Assembly (NCBI GenBank): GCA_965199975.1
Contig: OZ241340.1
Coordinates: forward strand, 310,001 to 374,000
Direction: 5' to 3'
Length of the DNA stretch: 64,000 nt
Source of the DNA: JASLDZ01 sp965199975
Lineage (GTDB): Bacteria; Pseudomonadota; Alphaproteobacteria; Caulobacterales; Caulobacteraceae
In this document: piece after piece, positions 18,881 through 27,178 of the stretch
How the letters are laid out: each line of letters begins with the position of its first letter
Numbering within the stretch: position 1 is the first letter of the stretch
Program-made: the position numbers and the translations under genes
Notes under the pieces: model-generated
Seen by the model: only the letters and a program-made list of their open reading frames with translations
The model's database searches: none
Told to the model about the DNA's origin: nothing

Positions 18881-20353
18881 ATGACCTCGACCCTAGACCC
18901 GGCGCGCTCCAGCGCCAATCCCGACGCGGACACGCTGGCGGCGCGCCGCCGGGTCACCTCTCCGCGCCTGTCGCCTCCGCCGACGCCGCTGGCCAGCCGC
19001 GCCATCCACGCCTCGGTGTTCGTGCTCTGGACCCTGCTCCTGGCCGCGCCCTTCTGCCTGCACGGGGTTTGGGTCTGGTCCGCGGGCCTGGTCTACGTGA
19101 CCTACGACACCCTGCTCCTGGCCTTCACCTTCCGCGAGACGCTTCCCCTGGCCCGGGCCGGCGCGCCCGTTTCGGCGCCGCCGGCCGGCGGCGTGCGGCC
19201 GCGCGTGGGCGTCATCGTCGCCGCGCGCGACGAGGCGCTGGTCCTGCCCGTGACGCTCGCCGCGCTGCTGGACCAGACCGATCCGCCGGATCGCATCCTG
19301 GTGGTCGACGACGGCTCGACCGACGCGACGCCCCAGGTCCTGGAGTCGCGCTACGGCCTAACGCCGGCGCCCATCGGCGAGATCGCCACCGGGCCCTCCC
19401 CCATCGCCTGGTTGCGGCTAACCAACGGCGGCAAGGCGCGCGCGATGAACATCGCCCTGCCCCTGATCGACACCGAGGTGGTCGTCACCGTCGACGCCGA
19501 CACCCTGCTGCGACCCGACGCCATCGCCGCGGTGCGCGCCGCCTTCGCCGCCGAGCCGCACCTGGTCGCCGCGACCGGCGTCCTGACGCCGGTGTGCGCC
19601 CCCACCGCGGGCGGGCGCCTGTTCCAGTGGTTCCAGACCTACGAGTACATCCGCAACTTCCTGTCGCGCTACGCCTGGATGCGCCTGGGCGGCCTGCTGC
19701 TGATCTCGGGCGCCTTCGCAGGCTTCCGGCGCGACGCGGCGCTGGAGGTCGGCGGCTTCGATCCCGACTGTCTGGTGGAGGACTACGAACTGATCCACCG
19801 CCTGAAGCGCTACGGCGTGCTCAACGGGCGGGGCTGGACGACGCGCGTGCTGGGGGCCGCGCTGGCGCGCACAGAGGCTCCGGGGGGGACGGGCGCCTTT
19901 CTGCGACAGCGCAGGCGCTGGTTCGGCGGCTTCCTGCAGACCCAATACTGGTACCGCGACATGGTGGGCGACCGGCGCTACGGCGCGCTTGGCCTAGCCA
20001 TGCTCCCGGTCAAGGCGATCGACACGCTGCAGCCGCTCTACGGCCTGACCGCCTTCGCCCTCCTGTGCGTCTTCCTCGTCCAGGGCCGGCTGGGGGTGCT
20101 GGCGCCCATAAGCGGCGTGATCGCGGCGAAGATCGTGGTGGACTTCTCCTTCCAGCTCTGGGCGATCCACCTCTACCGGCGATGGGTGGGAGAGCCGCGC
20201 GCCGCGTCCTACGCGCAGGCGTTCATGGCGTCGCTGGTGGAGCCGTTCAGCTTCCAGCTGCTGCGCCACGTGGGCGCTGCGTGGGGCTGGGTCGCCTTCC
20301 TGGCCGGGCGCCAGACCTGGGGCGCGCAGCGCCGCGCGGGCGCGCTCCGCTAG
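18881..20353 (+). CDS. Membrane GT2 glycosyltransferase (cellulose/poly-GlcNAc synthase-like)
   Basis: The protein is 490 aa. After a variable 40-residue N-terminus come two membrane helices (about 42-60 and 65-85), then a cytosolic GT-A domain with 'VIVAARDEALVLP', 'VVDDGSTDAT' (DDGS at 143-146), the metal-binding 'VTVDADTLL' (205-207), 'LVEDYELIHRL' and the processive-synthase signature 'LRQRRRWFGG' (QxxRW). Two or three more helices close the protein. This order matches BcsA/PgaC-like enzymes that polymerise and export a beta-linked polysaccharide, although no PilZ domain is present. It is not in an obvious exopolysaccharide operon, so the sugar donor is unknown. The promoter would lie in the 77 bp between it and the divergent cytochrome b561 gene. 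Confidence 0.9.
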   Translation: MTSTLDPARSSANPDADTLAARRRVTSPRLSPPPTPLASRAIHASVFVLWTLLLAAPFCLHGVWVWSAGLVYVTYDTLLLAFTFRETLPLARAGAPVSAPPAGGVRPRVGVIVAARDEALVLPVTLAALLDQTDPPDRILVVDDGSTDATPQVLESRYGLTPAPIGEIATGPSPIAWLRLTNGGKARAMNIALPLIDTEVVVTVDADTLLRPDAIAAVRAAFAAEPHLVAATGVLTPVCAPTAGGRLFQWFQTYEYIRNFLSRYAWMRLGGLLLISGAFAGFRRDAALEVGGFDPDCLVEDYELIHRLKRYGVLNGRGWTTRVLGAALARTEAPGGTGAFLRQRRRWFGGFLQTQYWYRDMVGDRRYGALGLAMLPVKAIDTLQPLYGLTAFALLCVFLVQGRLGVLAPISGVIAAKIVVDFSFQLWAIHLYRRWVGEPRAASYAQAFMASLVEPFSFQLLRHVGAAWGWVAFLAGRQTWGAQRRAGALR

Positions 20354-20383
20354 CATCAGCCCGATGCGCCGGGCGCCTACGGT

Positions 20384-21130
20384 TCAGGGCGTGATCAGGC
20401 GCGCGAACGCCCCTTCGGTGACGCGCGCCAAGTGGGCGCGATAGGTCGCGTAAAGCGCATGCTCGGCGCCGATCCGGCCGAAGGCGGGCTCGAAATCCAG
20501 CCGTGACATCGGCGTGAGCACGAAGGGCGCGGCGACCGGGATCAGCTGCGTGCCCCCTCCCACCTGCAGCGTCGTCAACACACCGGAGAGCGTGCCGTCG
20601 ATCATCGGTCGGCCCAGCACCGCCAGGCGCATCTCGCCCCGCTCGCTGGTGTGAAGGTAGACCTGGCCGGACCGGGGCAGCGACACCACGCCAGACTGGG
20701 CGAAGGCCGCATCCAGCCGCGCCGTTTCGCGGAACACCAGGTGCGAGCGGGCGTCGTCCCAGGCGATCTCGGTCAGGTAGGCGAAGACGGCGCCGGGCGC
20801 CTCGAACGATGGGCGCAGGGTGAGGTGAGCGCCTTCCAGCCATCTCGCGGCGTCGCGCGAATAGGCGCCCAGGCTTTCGGGCGCGGCGGCGGCCGCTGCG
20901 GCGGCGGGGGGCGCGCGCAACTCGACGCCCAGCGCCTGCTCCAGCCGCAGGGTGGTGGCCAAGGTGAAGGGGCGCCCGCCCGCCAGCGCCTTCTCCAGGG
21001 TGGAGAGGCTGATCCGCGCGGCGTCGGCGAGCTGCTGGCGCGACAGGCGCCGGCGGGCCAGCGCCTCGCGCACCCGCTCGGCCACCGCGCGGTCCTGATC
21101 CAGTGGGAGCCCGCCCGCCGCGTCCGCCAT
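20384..21130 (-). CDS. XRE-family (helix-turn-helix) transcriptional regulator
   Basis: The protein is 248 aa from the ATG at 21130 (MADAAGGLP). Residues 15-70 form a Cro/C1-type HTH: 'VREALARRRLSRQQLADA', 'SLSTLEKALAGGRPFTLATT' and 'LRLEQALGV'. A poly-alanine linker (about 77-88) leads to a C-terminal beta-rich domain with 'SLGAYSRDAARWLEGAHLTL' and 'LPRSGQVYLHTSER', probably a small ligand-sensing domain. It is divergent from the sortase-target gene, with 156 bp between them, and is the natural candidate to control that pair. A much longer reading in the same frame runs antisense through the VWA gene and is not real. Confidence 0.85.
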   Translation of the reverse strand: MADAAGGLPLDQDRAVAERVREALARRRLSRQQLADAARISLSTLEKALAGGRPFTLATTLRLEQALGVELRAPPAAAAAAAAPESLGAYSRDAARWLEGAHLTLRPSFEAPGAVFAYLTEIAWDDARSHLVFRETARLDAAFAQSGVVSLPRSGQVYLHTSERGEMRLAVLGRPMIDGTLSGVLTTLQVGGGTQLIPVAAPFVLTPMSRLDFEPAFGRIGAEHALYATYRAHLARVTEGAFARLITP

Positions 21131-21286
21131 CCGCCCGCTCCGTACATTCCCGCACGCATCCTCACACGCGCGGACAGGGCCTCGCCAGTCCGTGCGCGGC
21201 GCGGCGCAAGCCGGGCGAAGCCGCCCGTACCGGGGGCGGGGGGCCGGAGGGAGATTGCAGGCGTCGACTTCCCCCGGAGCGCCGCC

Positions 21287-23422
21287 ATGACCCCGTCCCC
21301 TCCCGCCGTCCCCGCCGCCCGCCGCCGCGGCATGCTGGCGTCCGCCGCCCTGGTGGCGCTGCTCGCCGGCGCCGCGCCCTTGGCCCGTTCCGCGCCGCTC
21401 GCGGCCGAGCCCACACTCGCGGTGGTCCCGGCGCATGCTCCCGGCGAGGCGACCTCCGGCTCGCTGTGGCTCAAGACCGACGCCGGCTATGTGGAGGCCA
21501 TCCGGCTGGCCACCGACGTAAAGCTCACGGTCAGCGGCCCCACAATGCGGGGCCGCATCGTGCAGGCGTTCCGCAACCCGAGCGACCACTGGGTCGAGGG
21601 CGTCTACGCCTTCCCGCTCGACGATCAGGGCGCGGTGGACACGCTCAAGATGGTCGTCGGACGCCGCGTCATCGTCGGCGAAGTGCGCAAGAAGGACGAG
21701 GCGCGCGCCGTCTACGAGGCCGCCAAGGCGAACGGCCAGAAGACGGCGCTGGTGGAGCAGGAGCGGCCGAACCTCTTCACCAACTCGGTGGCCAACATCG
21801 GCCCCGGCCAGACGGTGGTTGTGGAGATCGAGTACCAGGCCCCGGTGCGCGTGGCCGACGGCGTCTCCTCCCTGCGCGTGCCGCTGGTGGCGGCGCCGCG
21901 CTACACCCCGGCCGGCTTCAAGCCGGACGCCACCGCCAGCGCGCCCGTCGTCGATCCCCGCGCCGGCGTGGCGGTCAACCCCACGACCGTGGAGGTGGAC
22001 CTGCACCCAGGCTTCGCGCCCGCCGAGGTGACCAGCCCCTACCATCGCGTGCGCGTCACCCCCGAGGGCGCCGCCGGTCGGCGGGTGACGCTGGAGACCG
22101 GGCCCGTGCCGGCAGACCGCGACTTCGTGCTCAGCTGGAAGCCCGCGGCCTCCGCCGCCCCCACCGCCAGCCTGTTCCACGAGAAGCTGGGCGCCGACGA
22201 CTACCTGCTGGCCTACCTCACCGCGCCCACGCTGGCGTCCCGCACCGCGCCGCCGCCGCGCGACGTGGTGTTCGTGATCGACAACTCCGGCTCGATGGGC
22301 GGTGAATCGATCCGCGAGGCCAAGGCCAGCCTGCTCTACGGCCTGTCGCACCTGCGGCCGGGCGACCGCTTCGACGTGGTGCGCTTCGACGACACCCTGA
22401 CCGACCTCTTCGCCGACACCGTCTCCGCCGACGCCGCCCATCTCGCCCGCGCCCGCGGCTTCGTCGAGGGCCTGCAGGCGGCGGGCGGCACCGAGATGGT
22501 GCCCGCCATGCGGGCCGCCCTGGCCGACCACGATCCGAAGGCCGCCGGCCGGCTGCGCCAGGTCGTGTTCATGACCGACGGCGAGATCAGCGACGAGCAG
22601 GCGCTGTTCGGCGAGATCGCCAAGGACCGCGGCCGCAGCCGAGTGTTCATGGTCGGCATCGGCTCGGCGCCCAACACCTTCTTGATGTCGCGCGCCGCGG
22701 GCGTCGGGCGCGGGACCTTCACCCACGTGGGCGGGGTGGACGAGGTGGAGAGCCGCATGACCGCGCTGTTCGACAAGCTGGAGAGCCCCGCCGCCACCGA
22801 CCTCAAGGCGGCCTTCACCGGCACGACGGCCGACGTGGGCCCGGCGGTGCTGCCCGACCTCTACCGCGGCGAGCCGCTGGTGCTCTCGGCCAAGGTGCTC
22901 GACATGAAGGGCGACCTGACGCTCGACGGCGAGGCGGGCGGGCGGGCCTGGCGCGTGCGGATCCCGCTGTCGCAGGCGGTGGAGGGGCGCGGCCTCGGCA
23001 AGGTCTGGGCGCGGCGCAAGATCGAGGACGCCGAGGACGCCCGCACCCTGGGCCGCATCCCCGACGCCCAGGCCGACGCGCTGGTGCTGGCGCTGGGGCT
23101 CGAGCATCACATGGTGACCTCCCAGACGAGCCTGGTGGCGGTCGACCACGCGCAGAGCCGGCCCGCGGGGGCGCCGATGACGCGCAGCGACGTGCCGCTC
23201 GACCTGCCGGCGGGCTGGAACTTCGACAGGCTGTTCGGCGGCGCGGCCGACAGCGCCGCGGCGCCTCCCACCGCCGGCCGCGTCACCGCGGCGGGCGTGG
23301 ACCTGCCGCAGACCGGGACGGACTCCGCGCTCCTGATCGGCTTCGGCGGCCTCCTCACGCTGTTGGGCGCGGCAAGCTTGGCCGGGCTGCGCCGCCGCCC
23401 GGCCCCGGGGGGCGTGTCGTGA
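21287..23422 (+). CDS. VIT and VWA domain sortase-target protein (marine proteobacterial type)
   Basis: The protein is 711 aa. The ATG at 21287 has GGAG upstream (8-nt spacer) and opens a signal peptide of about 37 residues. A VIT domain covers about 50-180 ('NPSDHWVEGVYAFPLDDQGA', 'ARAVYEAAKANGQKTALVEQ'), and a von Willebrand A domain runs from about 322 to 500 with the MIDAS start 'VFVIDNSGSMGG'. The C-terminus is a full Gram-positive-style sorting signal: LPQTG at 673-677, a hydrophobic helix, and an arginine-rich end 'GLRRRPAPGG'. This matches the family of single sortase substrates seen in Gram-negative bacteria (inter-alpha-trypsin-inhibitor-like proteins). Its gene overlaps that of the sortase by 4 bp. 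It is probably held in the inner membrane or periplasm and cut or linked by that sortase. Confidence 0.94.
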   Translation: MTPSPPAVPAARRRGMLASAALVALLAGAAPLARSAPLAAEPTLAVVPAHAPGEATSGSLWLKTDAGYVEAIRLATDVKLTVSGPTMRGRIVQAFRNPSDHWVEGVYAFPLDDQGAVDTLKMVVGRRVIVGEVRKKDEARAVYEAAKANGQKTALVEQERPNLFTNSVANIGPGQTVVVEIEYQAPVRVADGVSSLRVPLVAAPRYTPAGFKPDATASAPVVDPRAGVAVNPTTVEVDLHPGFAPAEVTSPYHRVRVTPEGAAGRRVTLETGPVPADRDFVLSWKPAASAAPTASLFHEKLGADDYLLAYLTAPTLASRTAPPPRDVVFVIDNSGSMGGESIREAKASLLYGLSHLRPGDRFDVVRFDDTLTDLFADTVSADAAHLARARGFVEGLQAAGGTEMVPAMRAALADHDPKAAGRLRQVVFMTDGEISDEQALFGEIAKDRGRSRVFMVGIGSAPNTFLMSRAAGVGRGTFTHVGGVDEVESRMTALFDKLESPAATDLKAAFTGTTADVGPAVLPDLYRGEPLVLSAKVLDMKGDLTLDGEAGGRAWRVRIPLSQAVEGRGLGKVWARRKIEDAEDARTLGRIPDAQADALVLALGLEHHMVTSQTSLVAVDHAQSRPAGAPMTRSDVPLDLPAGWNFDRLFGGAADSAAAPPTAGRVTAAGVDLPQTGTDSALLIGFGGLLTLLGAASLAGLRRRPAPGGVS

Positions 23423-24000
23423 GCGCCGCGACGGCGCGCCATGGCGTGGGGCGGGCGCTCAGCCTCGCCGCCCTGGCCGGGGGCCTCGTTTTGCTCGGAA
23501 AGGGGGCGCTGATCCCAGCGAAGGCCGCGGCGGCGCAGGTGCTGCTCGACCGCGCCTTCACCCGCAGCCTGCAGACCGGGCGCCCCACCCGGCCGTGGCC
23601 CTGGGCCGACGCCGCGGCGGTCGCGCGCATCGACGTGCCGCGCCTGCACCGACACGTCATGGTGCTACAGGGGGCGAGCGGGCAGGCGCTGGCCTTCGCC
23701 GCCGCCCACCTGTCGCAGACGCCCGACGCCGGCGCTCCCGGCACCGCGGTCTACGCCGCCCACCGCGACACCCACTTCGCCTTCCTGGGCGCACTGAAGC
23801 CCGGCGACCTCGTGGAGGTGGAGCGGATCGATGGCGGGCGCGCACGCTTCCGGGTGGACGGGGCGTACGTGGCCCGGGCCGACGCGTCGGGGCTGGACGC
23901 GCATGCGCCGGGCCGGCGGCTGGCGCTGGTCACCTGCTGGCCGCTCGACGGCCACATGCGTGGGCGCCTGCGCTACATCGTGACCGCCGCCGCGGCGTAA
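23419..24000 (+). CDS. Class GN (proteobacterial) sortase
   Basis: The protein is 193 aa, with a GTG start inside the stop of its substrate gene (GTGA). An N-terminal membrane anchor lies at about residues 12-33. The catalytic residues of a sortase are visible: His115 in 'YAAHRDTHFAFLG', Cys173 in 'LVTCWPLDG' and an Arg in 'GRLRYIV' near 186. The motif reads TCWP where TCYP is usual. Sortases cut LPxTG between Thr and Gly and transfer the product to an amine nucleophile. In Gram-negative bacteria the acceptor is not established. Only one LPxTG protein is adjacent, which fits the dedicated one-enzyme, one-substrate pairs known for this class. Confidence 0.94.
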   Translation: MSAATARHGVGRALSLAALAGGLVLLGKGALIPAKAAAAQVLLDRAFTRSLQTGRPTRPWPWADAAAVARIDVPRLHRHVMVLQGASGQALAFAAAHLSQTPDAGAPGTAVYAAHRDTHFAFLGALKPGDLVEVERIDGGRARFRVDGAYVARADASGLDAHAPGRRLALVTCWPLDGHMRGRLRYIVTAAAA

Positions 24001-24033
24001 GCCGTTCGCCCGCGGGTCCGCAGGCCTCGGCTT

Positions 24034-24495
24034 TCAGCCCCGGCGGCCGCGGAAAAATCCGCGCAGCAGCGCCGCGCTCTCCTCGGCCAGGAGGCCGCCC
24101 TCCACCGTCGGGCGCCAGTGGCACTGCGGGTGGTCGAACACGCGCGCGCCGTGCGCCACGCCGCCGCCCTTGGGGTCTGAGGCGGCGTACACCAGCCGGC
24201 CGATGCGGGCGTGGCTGATCGCGCCGGCGCACATGGGGCAGGGCTCCAGCGTGACGTACAGCGTCAGCCCCGTCAGCCGGTAGTTGCCGCGGACCGCGCC
24301 GCCTGCGCGCAGGGCCGCGATCTCGGCATGGGCGGTGGGGTCGTGGGCGCCGATCGGGCCGTTGCGGCCGCGGGCCACCACCTCGCCGGTGGCGGGATCG
24401 ACCAGCACCGCGCCGATGGGCGCCTCGCCGAGCGCGGCGGCGGCTTGCGCCGCCTCCAGCGCCCAGCGCATGTAGCTCTCGTCATGGTCCGCCAT
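24034..24495 (-). CDS. tadA: tRNA adenosine(34) deaminase TadA
   Basis: The protein is 153 aa, the normal length. The zinc deaminase motifs are complete: 'DPTAHAEIAAL' (His56, Glu58) and 'LEPCPMCAGAI' (Cys86, Cys89), with the family tail 'ESAALLRGFFRGRRG'. It converts A34 of tRNA-Arg(ACG) to inosine, an essential decoding step. The start at 24495 lies inside the first codons of the divergent rluB, so the two reading frames overlap by 12 bp head to head. An internal ATG at 24471 (MRWALEAA) would remove the overlap and still keep the whole deaminase fold. Confidence 0.95.
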   Translation of the reverse strand: MADHDESYMRWALEAAQAAAALGEAPIGAVLVDPATGEVVARGRNGPIGAHDPTAHAEIAALRAGGAVRGNYRLTGLTLYVTLEPCPMCAGAISHARIGRLVYAASDPKGGGVAHGARVFDHPQCHWRPTVEGGLLAEESAALLRGFFRGRRG

Positions 24496-25500
24496 CCTTC
24501 CGACGCGACAGGCCCCAGGCCCCCCCGTCAAGCCCCCAAGCCCAAAGCCGACGCCGCGGAGACTTCCGGCGGCGAGCGCGTGGCCAAGGCGCTGGCGCGG
24601 GCCGGCGTGGCTTCGCGCCGCGAGGTGGAGCGCATGATCGCCGACGGCCGCGTGGCGCTGAACGGCGAGGTGCTCGACACGCCCGCGGTGAAGGTCGGCC
24701 CCGCCGACGTGCTCAGCGTGGATGGCAAGCCGGTGGCGGGCGCGCAGGCCACCCGCGTGTGGCGCTACCACAAGCCCGCCGGGCTGATGACCACCCACAA
24801 CGACCCCCAGGGGCGGCCCACGGTGTTCCAGCACCTGCCTGCAAGCCTGCCGCGGGTGATCTCGGTGGGACGCCTCGACATCGCCACCGAAGGCCTCCTC
24901 CTCCTCACCAACGACGGGGCGCTGTCGCGGGCGCTGGAGCTGCCGTCCACCGGCTGGGTGCGCCAGTACCGCGCCCGCGCCTTCGGCCGGGTCACCCAGG
25001 CCCAGCTGGACGGCCTGAAGGAGGGCGTGGAGGTCGAGGGCGTGCGCTACGGCCCCGTCGAGGCGCGCATCGACAAGGCGACGGGGCCGGGCGCCCGCTC
25101 GGCCGGCGCGGCGCCCGCCAACCTGTGGATCAGCGTCAAGGTGGCCGAGGGCAAGAACCGCGAGGTGCGCAAGGTGCTCGAGTCGCTAGGCCTCAAGGTC
25201 AACCGGCTGGTGCGCCTGGCCTACGGGCCCTTCGCGCTGGGCACGCTGGCGGTGGGCCAGGTCGAGGAGGTGGGGCCGCGCGTGATCCGCGAGCAGCTGA
25301 CGGGTCTGGTCGACGCCGGCCTCATGCCCAAGGGCGAGCGCCCGGCGGCCGCCTCGCCCGCCACCCGGCCGAAGACCGACGCGGCCGCGCCCCGGCGCGA
25401 GCCCGCCCGCTCCCGCCGGCCGGGCCCTCCGTCGGCCGCGAAGCCCAAGCCGCCGCGCCGCCCCGACTGGGCCGGGCCGCCCCGCGGGCGCGGCCGCTGA
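24484..25500 (+). CDS. rluB: 23S rRNA/RluB-type pseudouridine synthase
   Basis: The protein is 338 aa. An S4 RNA-binding domain at about 30-80 ('ERVAKALARAGVASRREVER') is followed by the RsuA/RluB catalytic domain with 'VGRLDIATEGLLLLTNDG', where Asp132 is the nucleophile, and 'GKNREVRKVLESLGLKVNRL'. It isomerises a uridine in rRNA; the assignment to U2605 of 23S rRNA comes from E. coli RluB. The last 50 or so residues are a basic Pro/Lys/Arg tail (about 288-338), common in alphaproteobacterial members. Its ATG at 24484 is within the divergent tadA start, so each gene's promoter must lie inside the other or one of the starts is further downstream. rsmD follows after 222 bp. Confidence 0.9.
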   Translation: MVRHPSDATGPRPPRQAPKPKADAAETSGGERVAKALARAGVASRREVERMIADGRVALNGEVLDTPAVKVGPADVLSVDGKPVAGAQATRVWRYHKPAGLMTTHNDPQGRPTVFQHLPASLPRVISVGRLDIATEGLLLLTNDGALSRALELPSTGWVRQYRARAFGRVTQAQLDGLKEGVEVEGVRYGPVEARIDKATGPGARSAGAAPANLWISVKVAEGKNREVRKVLESLGLKVNRLVRLAYGPFALGTLAVGQVEEVGPRVIREQLTGLVDAGLMPKGERPAAASPATRPKTDAAAPRREPARSRRPGPPSAAKPKPPRRPDWAGPPRGRGR

Positions 25501-25722
25501 CGGCCGGGTCGTGGCCGTCGGCGTCTGCGCGAGTGCGCGTCCGGACTGCCCGGACTGTCCGGTCGATCGGGCGAACCCATTGTCTTCGTTGATGATTGCT
25601 CGCTCCCCGGCGCCGGACTCCGGGGTCTGCACCGTCTGGGCGGTGCGGCGTGAGCCCGAAGGAGGAGGCCAGTCTATCCCCGGCCGGGAGCGGGGGGATA
25701 AGTCGCCCACGCGGGCGCCGCG
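25501..25722. repeat. Intergenic region with palindromic CCGGACTG/CAGTCCGG-type repeat
   Basis: These 222 bp between rluB and rsmD hold tandem copies of a short self-complementary unit: 'GTCCGGACTGCCCGGACTGT' followed by CCGG, at about 25540-25564. A related string, in inverse orientation, is present within the coding sequence of the E2 gene near 48318-48345. There is also 'GCCGGACTCCGG' near 25613 and a C/G hairpin near 25678-25698. It reads as non-coding DNA with degenerate palindromic repeats. It may also carry the rsmD promoter. Confidence 0.45.
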
Positions 25723-26286
25723 GTGAGGATCGTCGCCGGCCGGTTGCGCGGGCGCACGCTCGCGGCCCCGCCAGGCCGCGCCACCCGGCCCACCAGCGAC
25801 CGCGCGCGTCAGGCGCTGTTCGACGTGCTGGTCCACGCCGACTGGGCCCCCACGCTCGAAGGTGCGCGGGTGATCGACCTTTTCGCGGGCTCCGGCGCGC
25901 TCGGGCTGGAGGCCCTGTCGCGCGGCGCGGCCTTCGCGCTGTTCGTCGAGACCGACGAGGCCGCCCGCGCCGCGATACGCGACAACCTGGAGGCGCTGGG
26001 CCTGTTCGGCGCGTCGCGCATCCACCGCCGCGACGCCACCGACCTCGGCGCGCGCCCCGGCAGCGCCGGGCCGCCCTTCACCCTGGCCTTCCTCGACCCG
26101 CCTTACGGCAAGGGCCTCGGCGAACCGGCGCTCCTGGGTCTGGCGCGCGGCGGCTGGCTGGCGCCCGACGCGGTCGCGGTGCTGGAGAGGGCGGCCGACG
26201 AGGCGGACCTGCAGCCGGGCGGCTGGGAGGTGATCGACACGCGCCGCTGGGGCGCCGCACGGGTGGATATGCTGCGGCGGCTCTAG
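25723..26286 (+). CDS. rsmD: 16S rRNA (guanine(966)-N(2))-methyltransferase RsmD
   Basis: The protein is 187 aa with a GTG start. It begins with the family signature 'MRIVAGRLRGRTL' and 'TRPTSDRARQALFDVL', followed by the S-adenosylmethionine site 'DLFAGSGALGLEALSRGA' (52-69) and the catalytic 'FLDPPYGKG' (DPPY 125-128). It methylates G966 of 16S rRNA during 30S assembly in the cytoplasm. The tadA-rluB-rsmD grouping is a common alphaproteobacterial neighbourhood. Its TAG stop is shared with the convergent msrC gene through a CTAG palindrome (4-bp overlap). Confidence 0.94.
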   Translation: MRIVAGRLRGRTLAAPPGRATRPTSDRARQALFDVLVHADWAPTLEGARVIDLFAGSGALGLEALSRGAAFALFVETDEAARAAIRDNLEALGLFGASRIHRRDATDLGARPGSAGPPFTLAFLDPPYGKGLGEPALLGLARGGWLAPDAVAVLERAADEADLQPGGWEVIDTRRWGAARVDMLRRL

Positions 26287-26780
26287 CCGAAGGCGGTGGC
26301 GAGCACCGCCTGCAGGCCTTGCGCGTCCACCTCGTCGAACGCGTCGGGCTCGGCGGCGTCCACGTCGAGCACCGCGATCAGCTCGCCGCGCACGTCCAGC
26401 ACCGGGACGACGATCTCCGAGCGGGTGCGGGCGTCGCAGGCGATGTGGCCGGGGAAAGCCTCTACGTCAGGCACGATCAGCGTCGTACGCGAGGCGGCCG
26501 CCTTGCCGCAGACGCCGCGGCCCAGCGCGATGCGCAGGCACCCCAGCGCGCCCTGGTAGGGGCCGACCACCAGTTCGTCGGGCTTGGCGGCGTCGACCAC
26601 GTAGAAGCCGGTCCAGATGAAGCGACCTTCGAAGGCGGCGTGCAGCATGGCGGCGATGGTGGCCATGCGCGCGGTGCGCTCGCCCTCGCCCTCCAGCACC
26701 GAGGCGATCTCCAGGTCGAGGTCGCGGTAGCGCTCGGCGCGGTCGCGCGAGAGTGCGGCGGGGTCGAAGCTCTCGGCCAT
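26283..26780 (-). CDS. msrC: Free methionine-(R)-sulfoxide reductase (GAF domain)
   Basis: The protein is 165 aa and consists of a single GAF domain. Three cysteines, C81 in 'ALGCLRIALG', C91 in 'GVCGKAAAS' and C115 in 'HIACDARTRSE', have the same 10- and 24-residue spacing as Cys84/94/118 of E. coli fRMsr. Other family signs are 'WTGFYVVD' and 'SEIVVPVLD'. It reduces free methionine-R-sulfoxide, helping repair oxidative damage to the methionine pool. It lies 1 bp after the ferredoxin-like gene, in the same direction, so the two probably form an operon. Confidence 0.9.
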   Translation of the reverse strand: MAESFDPAALSRDRAERYRDLDLEIASVLEGEGERTARMATIAAMLHAAFEGRFIWTGFYVVDAAKPDELVVGPYQGALGCLRIALGRGVCGKAAASRTTLIVPDVEAFPGHIACDARTRSEIVVPVLDVRGELIAVLDVDAAEPDAFDEVDAQGLQAVLATAFG

Positions 26781-26781
26781 G

Positions 26782-27132
26782 TCAGCGGGCCTCCGGATCA
26801 GGGGGAAGGAGGGCGTCGAGCACCTCGGCGGCGTCGGCGCCGGGCGCGATCACCAACAGGCGCCCCCGTCCGAGCGCGTCGGCGGCGGCCACCACCTGGC
26901 GCTTCCTGGGACAGAGATCGAGGCATGCGGTCTCCACAATGCGCACCCTGGGACCCCAGCGGCCGGACCTGGCGGCGCGCTTCAGCGCCTTCTTGGCCGA
27001 GCGGTCCCCCTTGGGGCCGAAGCCCTCGCCGTCGAGCTTCCTGGCGCACTTGGCGCACACCAGCACGGCGCGGCGGAAGGGCGCCTTGGCCCAACGGCCG
27101 GGAGGGGCCCCATGCGGACCGAGGTCTCTCAT
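26782..27132 (-). CDS. Thioredoxin-fold (2Fe-2S) ferredoxin-like protein
   Basis: The protein is 116 aa. Four cysteines are placed as in the small thioredoxin-like ferredoxins: 'AVLVCAKCARKL' (CxxC near 26-29) and 'ETACLDLCPRKRQVV' (CxxxC near 69-73). The rest is rich in Lys/Arg with 'GPKGDRSAKKALKRAAR'. It may carry a 2Fe-2S cluster and act as a small electron carrier, for instance for the adjacent methionine sulfoxide reductase, but this partner link is only inferred from the 1-bp spacing. Confidence 0.75.
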   Translation of the reverse strand: MRDLGPHGAPPGRWAKAPFRRAVLVCAKCARKLDGEGFGPKGDRSAKKALKRAARSGRWGPRVRIVETACLDLCPRKRQVVAAADALGRGRLLVIAPGADAAEVLDALLPPDPEAR

Positions 27133-27178
27133 GGCGCGGGCAGATAGGCGCCCCGCGCCATGCGCGCATCCCCATGCG

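Noticed and set aside
20384..23149. Extended 921-codon minus-strand frame including the XRE regulator
   Set aside because: Only the last 248 codons make sense; the upstream two thirds are antisense to the VIT/VWA gene.
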